A stretch of 5,157 nucleotides of DNA, from positions 1 through 5,157 of the forward strand of contig CANQZF010000131.1 of the NCBI GenBank assembly GCA_947628265.1, read 5' to 3'. The notes under the pieces were generated by a model that was not told where the DNA came from, did not search any database, and saw nothing but the letters and a program-made list of their open reading frames with translations. A program made the position numbers and the translations under genes. Below, in pieces: positions 4,159 to 5,157 of the stretch (the stretch's first letter is position 1; the number at the start of each line of letters is the position of its first letter). The stretch comes from an uncultured Oscillospiraceae bacterium. GTDB taxonomy: Bacteria; Bacillota; Clostridia; Oscillospirales; Oscillospiraceae.

Positions 4159-5157
4159 TTATTCGTACTGGCTGGCGTAGAGCTTATAGTAGAAGCCCTT
4201 ATTCTTCATAAGCTCCTCGTGGGTCCCCTGCTCCACCAGCTCGCCGTGGTCGATGACCAATATCTGGTCGGCGTTCTGGATGGTGCTGAGGCGGTGGGCG
4301 ATGACGAAGCTGGTCTTGCCCCGCATGAGGCCCCGGATGGCGCTCTGGACCTGGCGCTCGGTGGTGGTGTCCACGTTGGAGGTGGCCTCGTCCAATATGA
4401 GCATACTGGTGTTGTAGAGCATGGCACGGGCGATGGTCAGAAGCTGCTTTTGGCCCTTGGAGATATTGCCGCCGTCCTCACTGATGACGGTCTTGTACCC
4501 CTGGGGCAGGCGCATGATGTAGCCGTGGATCATGGCGGCCTTGGCGGCCCGGACCACCTCCTCCTCGGTGGCGTTTTCCTTACCGTAGGCTATGTTGTCG
4601 AAGATGGTGCCGTTGAAGACCCAGGTGTCCTGCAACACCATGGCGTAGCCCCGGCGCAGGCTTTGGAGGGTGTACTCCCGCTCCTCGTATCCATCCACGT
4701 ATATCCCGCCGGTGTCCACGTCGTAAAAGCGCATCAAAAGGTTGATGATGGTGGTCTTCCCCGCCCCGGTGGGGCCCACGATGGCCACGGTCTGGCCGGG
4801 TTTCGCGGTGAGGGAGATGTTTTTCAATATGCGCTTTTCCGGGGTGTAGCCAAAGCTCACGTCGTCCACCCGCACGTCGCCCCGGCAGTTTGTGAGCTCC
4901 AGCGCGTCCTCCGCGTCCTTCGGCTCCTCCGGCTCGTCCAGGAACTCGAAGACCCGCTCGGCGGCGGCCAGGGCGGAGTAGATTTCGTTTATAATGTTGG
5001 AGATCTCGTTGATGGGCCCGGAGAACTTCCTAGAGTAGAGGACGAAGCTGGAGATCTGCTCAAGGCCCACGATCTTTAAGAGGTACAGCACCGCGCCGCC
5101 CATGCCGATGGCGGAGAGGCCGAAGTTGTTGATCATGCCGATGGTGGGGCCCATGGT
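4159..5157 (-). CDS. ABC exporter, C-terminal part: end of membrane domain plus full ATPase domain (5' end outside window)
   Basis: The frame is open to the window edge. The ATG at 5154 is an internal Met, since the codon before it (5155-5157, Thr) continues the frame. About 332 residues are visible of a fused exporter usually near 580-750. Numbered from that Met, residues 1-75 are the end of an ABC type-1 membrane domain: a hydrophobic helix (GLSAIGMGGAVLYLLKIVGL), then the FSGPINEISNIINEIYSALAAAERVFEFLD helix that leads to the ATPase. The ATPase domain has an aromatic A-loop (Y103), Walker A GPTGAGKT (127-134), Q-loop Q175, signature ISKGQ (231-235), Walker B MLILDE with catalytic E256, D-loop SNVD and switch H287. 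All catalytic residues are kept, so it should hydrolyse ATP. Such half-transporters work as homo- or heterodimers exporting drugs, lipids or peptides across the inner membrane. A partner half may lie just upstream, outside the window. The gene faces the HTH_42-APH-MBL operon and shares its terminator. The substrate cannot be told. Confidence 0.93.
   Translation of the reverse strand, partial: TMGPTIGMINNFGLSAIGMGGAVLYLLKIVGLEQISSFVLYSRKFSGPINEISNIINEIYSALAAAERVFEFLDEPEEPKDAEDALELTNCRGDVRVDDVSFGYTPEKRILKNISLTAKPGQTVAIVGPTGAGKTTIINLLMRFYDVDTGGIYVDGYEEREYTLQSLRRGYAMVLQDTWVFNGTIFDNIAYGKENATEEEVVRAAKAAMIHGYIMRLPQGYKTVISEDGGNISKGQKQLLTIARAMLYNTSMLILDEATSNVDTTTERQVQSAIRGLMRGKTSFVIAHRLSTIQNADQILVIDHGELVEQGTHEELMKNKGFYYKLYASQYE

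Noticed and set aside
4219..5079. Long plus-strand open frame (286 codons) opposite the ABC exporter
   Set aside because: It lies wholly antisense to a gene with every ABC ATPase motif. Its protein is Gly/Val/His-rich with no recognisable motif, and the open frame follows from GC-rich codons.
1..5157. CRISPR array, tRNA/rRNA gene, transposon ends, riboswitch or prophage genes
   Set aside because: No spaced direct repeats, cloverleaf or rRNA-like stretch, terminal inverted repeats, transposase or integrase motifs, or phage proteins were seen on either strand by eye. All gaps between genes are about 105 bases or shorter.

Overview
The window looks like chromosomal DNA of a GC-rich, low-complexity-free Firmicute, most likely a gut Clostridia member of the Oscillospiraceae type. 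This is an inference. It rests on strong AGGAGG-type ribosome binding sites, short intergenic gaps, clostridial-looking protein families (EcsC-like, 350-residue winged-helix HTH_42, a 288-residue APH-type kinase, a SKGQ-type ABC exporter) and flanking genes of roughly 65-75% GC. No tRNA, rRNA, CRISPR array, transposase or phage gene was seen.

Layout. (1) Bases 2-406, plus strand: the C-terminal part of a 23S rRNA uracil-C5 methyltransferase (RlmD/RlmCD type), cut by the window edge. (2) 448-1371, plus: an intact 307-residue protein with one EF-hand-like calcium loop near its N-terminus, an EcsC-like core and an acidic tail; its function is unknown. (3) 1477-2529, plus: a winged-helix HTH_42 protein of the AlkZ/AlkX (YcaQ) DNA glycosylase superfamily, carrying a QAQ motif like that of AlkZ. 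(4) 2555-3421, plus: an APH-fold small-molecule kinase. (5) 3433-4119, plus: a metallo-beta-lactamase-fold hydrolase with a variant HxDxDH metal motif. (6) 4125-4153: a perfect 12-bp stem, 5-nt loop hairpin that can terminate transcription from both sides. (7) 4159-5157, minus: the C-terminal half of an ABC exporter (end of the membrane domain plus a complete ATPase domain), cut by the window edge.

Genes 3 to 5 are closely packed (25-bp and 11-bp gaps; the stop codon of gene 4 forms part of the ribosome binding site of gene 5) and end at the shared terminator, so they probably form one operon. A candidate promoter overlapped by a 15-bp dyad lies just before gene 3. The operon combines three families that include drug- or DNA-damage-resistance members, and it faces a multidrug-type exporter. 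This makes a stress or resistance role plausible but not proven.

Gene 2 and part of gene 3 are clearly poorer in GC than everything around them. This suggests that the segment between about 407 and 2530 has a different history from the flanks. The most unusual protein is the EF-hand/EcsC protein. I see no clear evidence of a wholly new multi-gene system.
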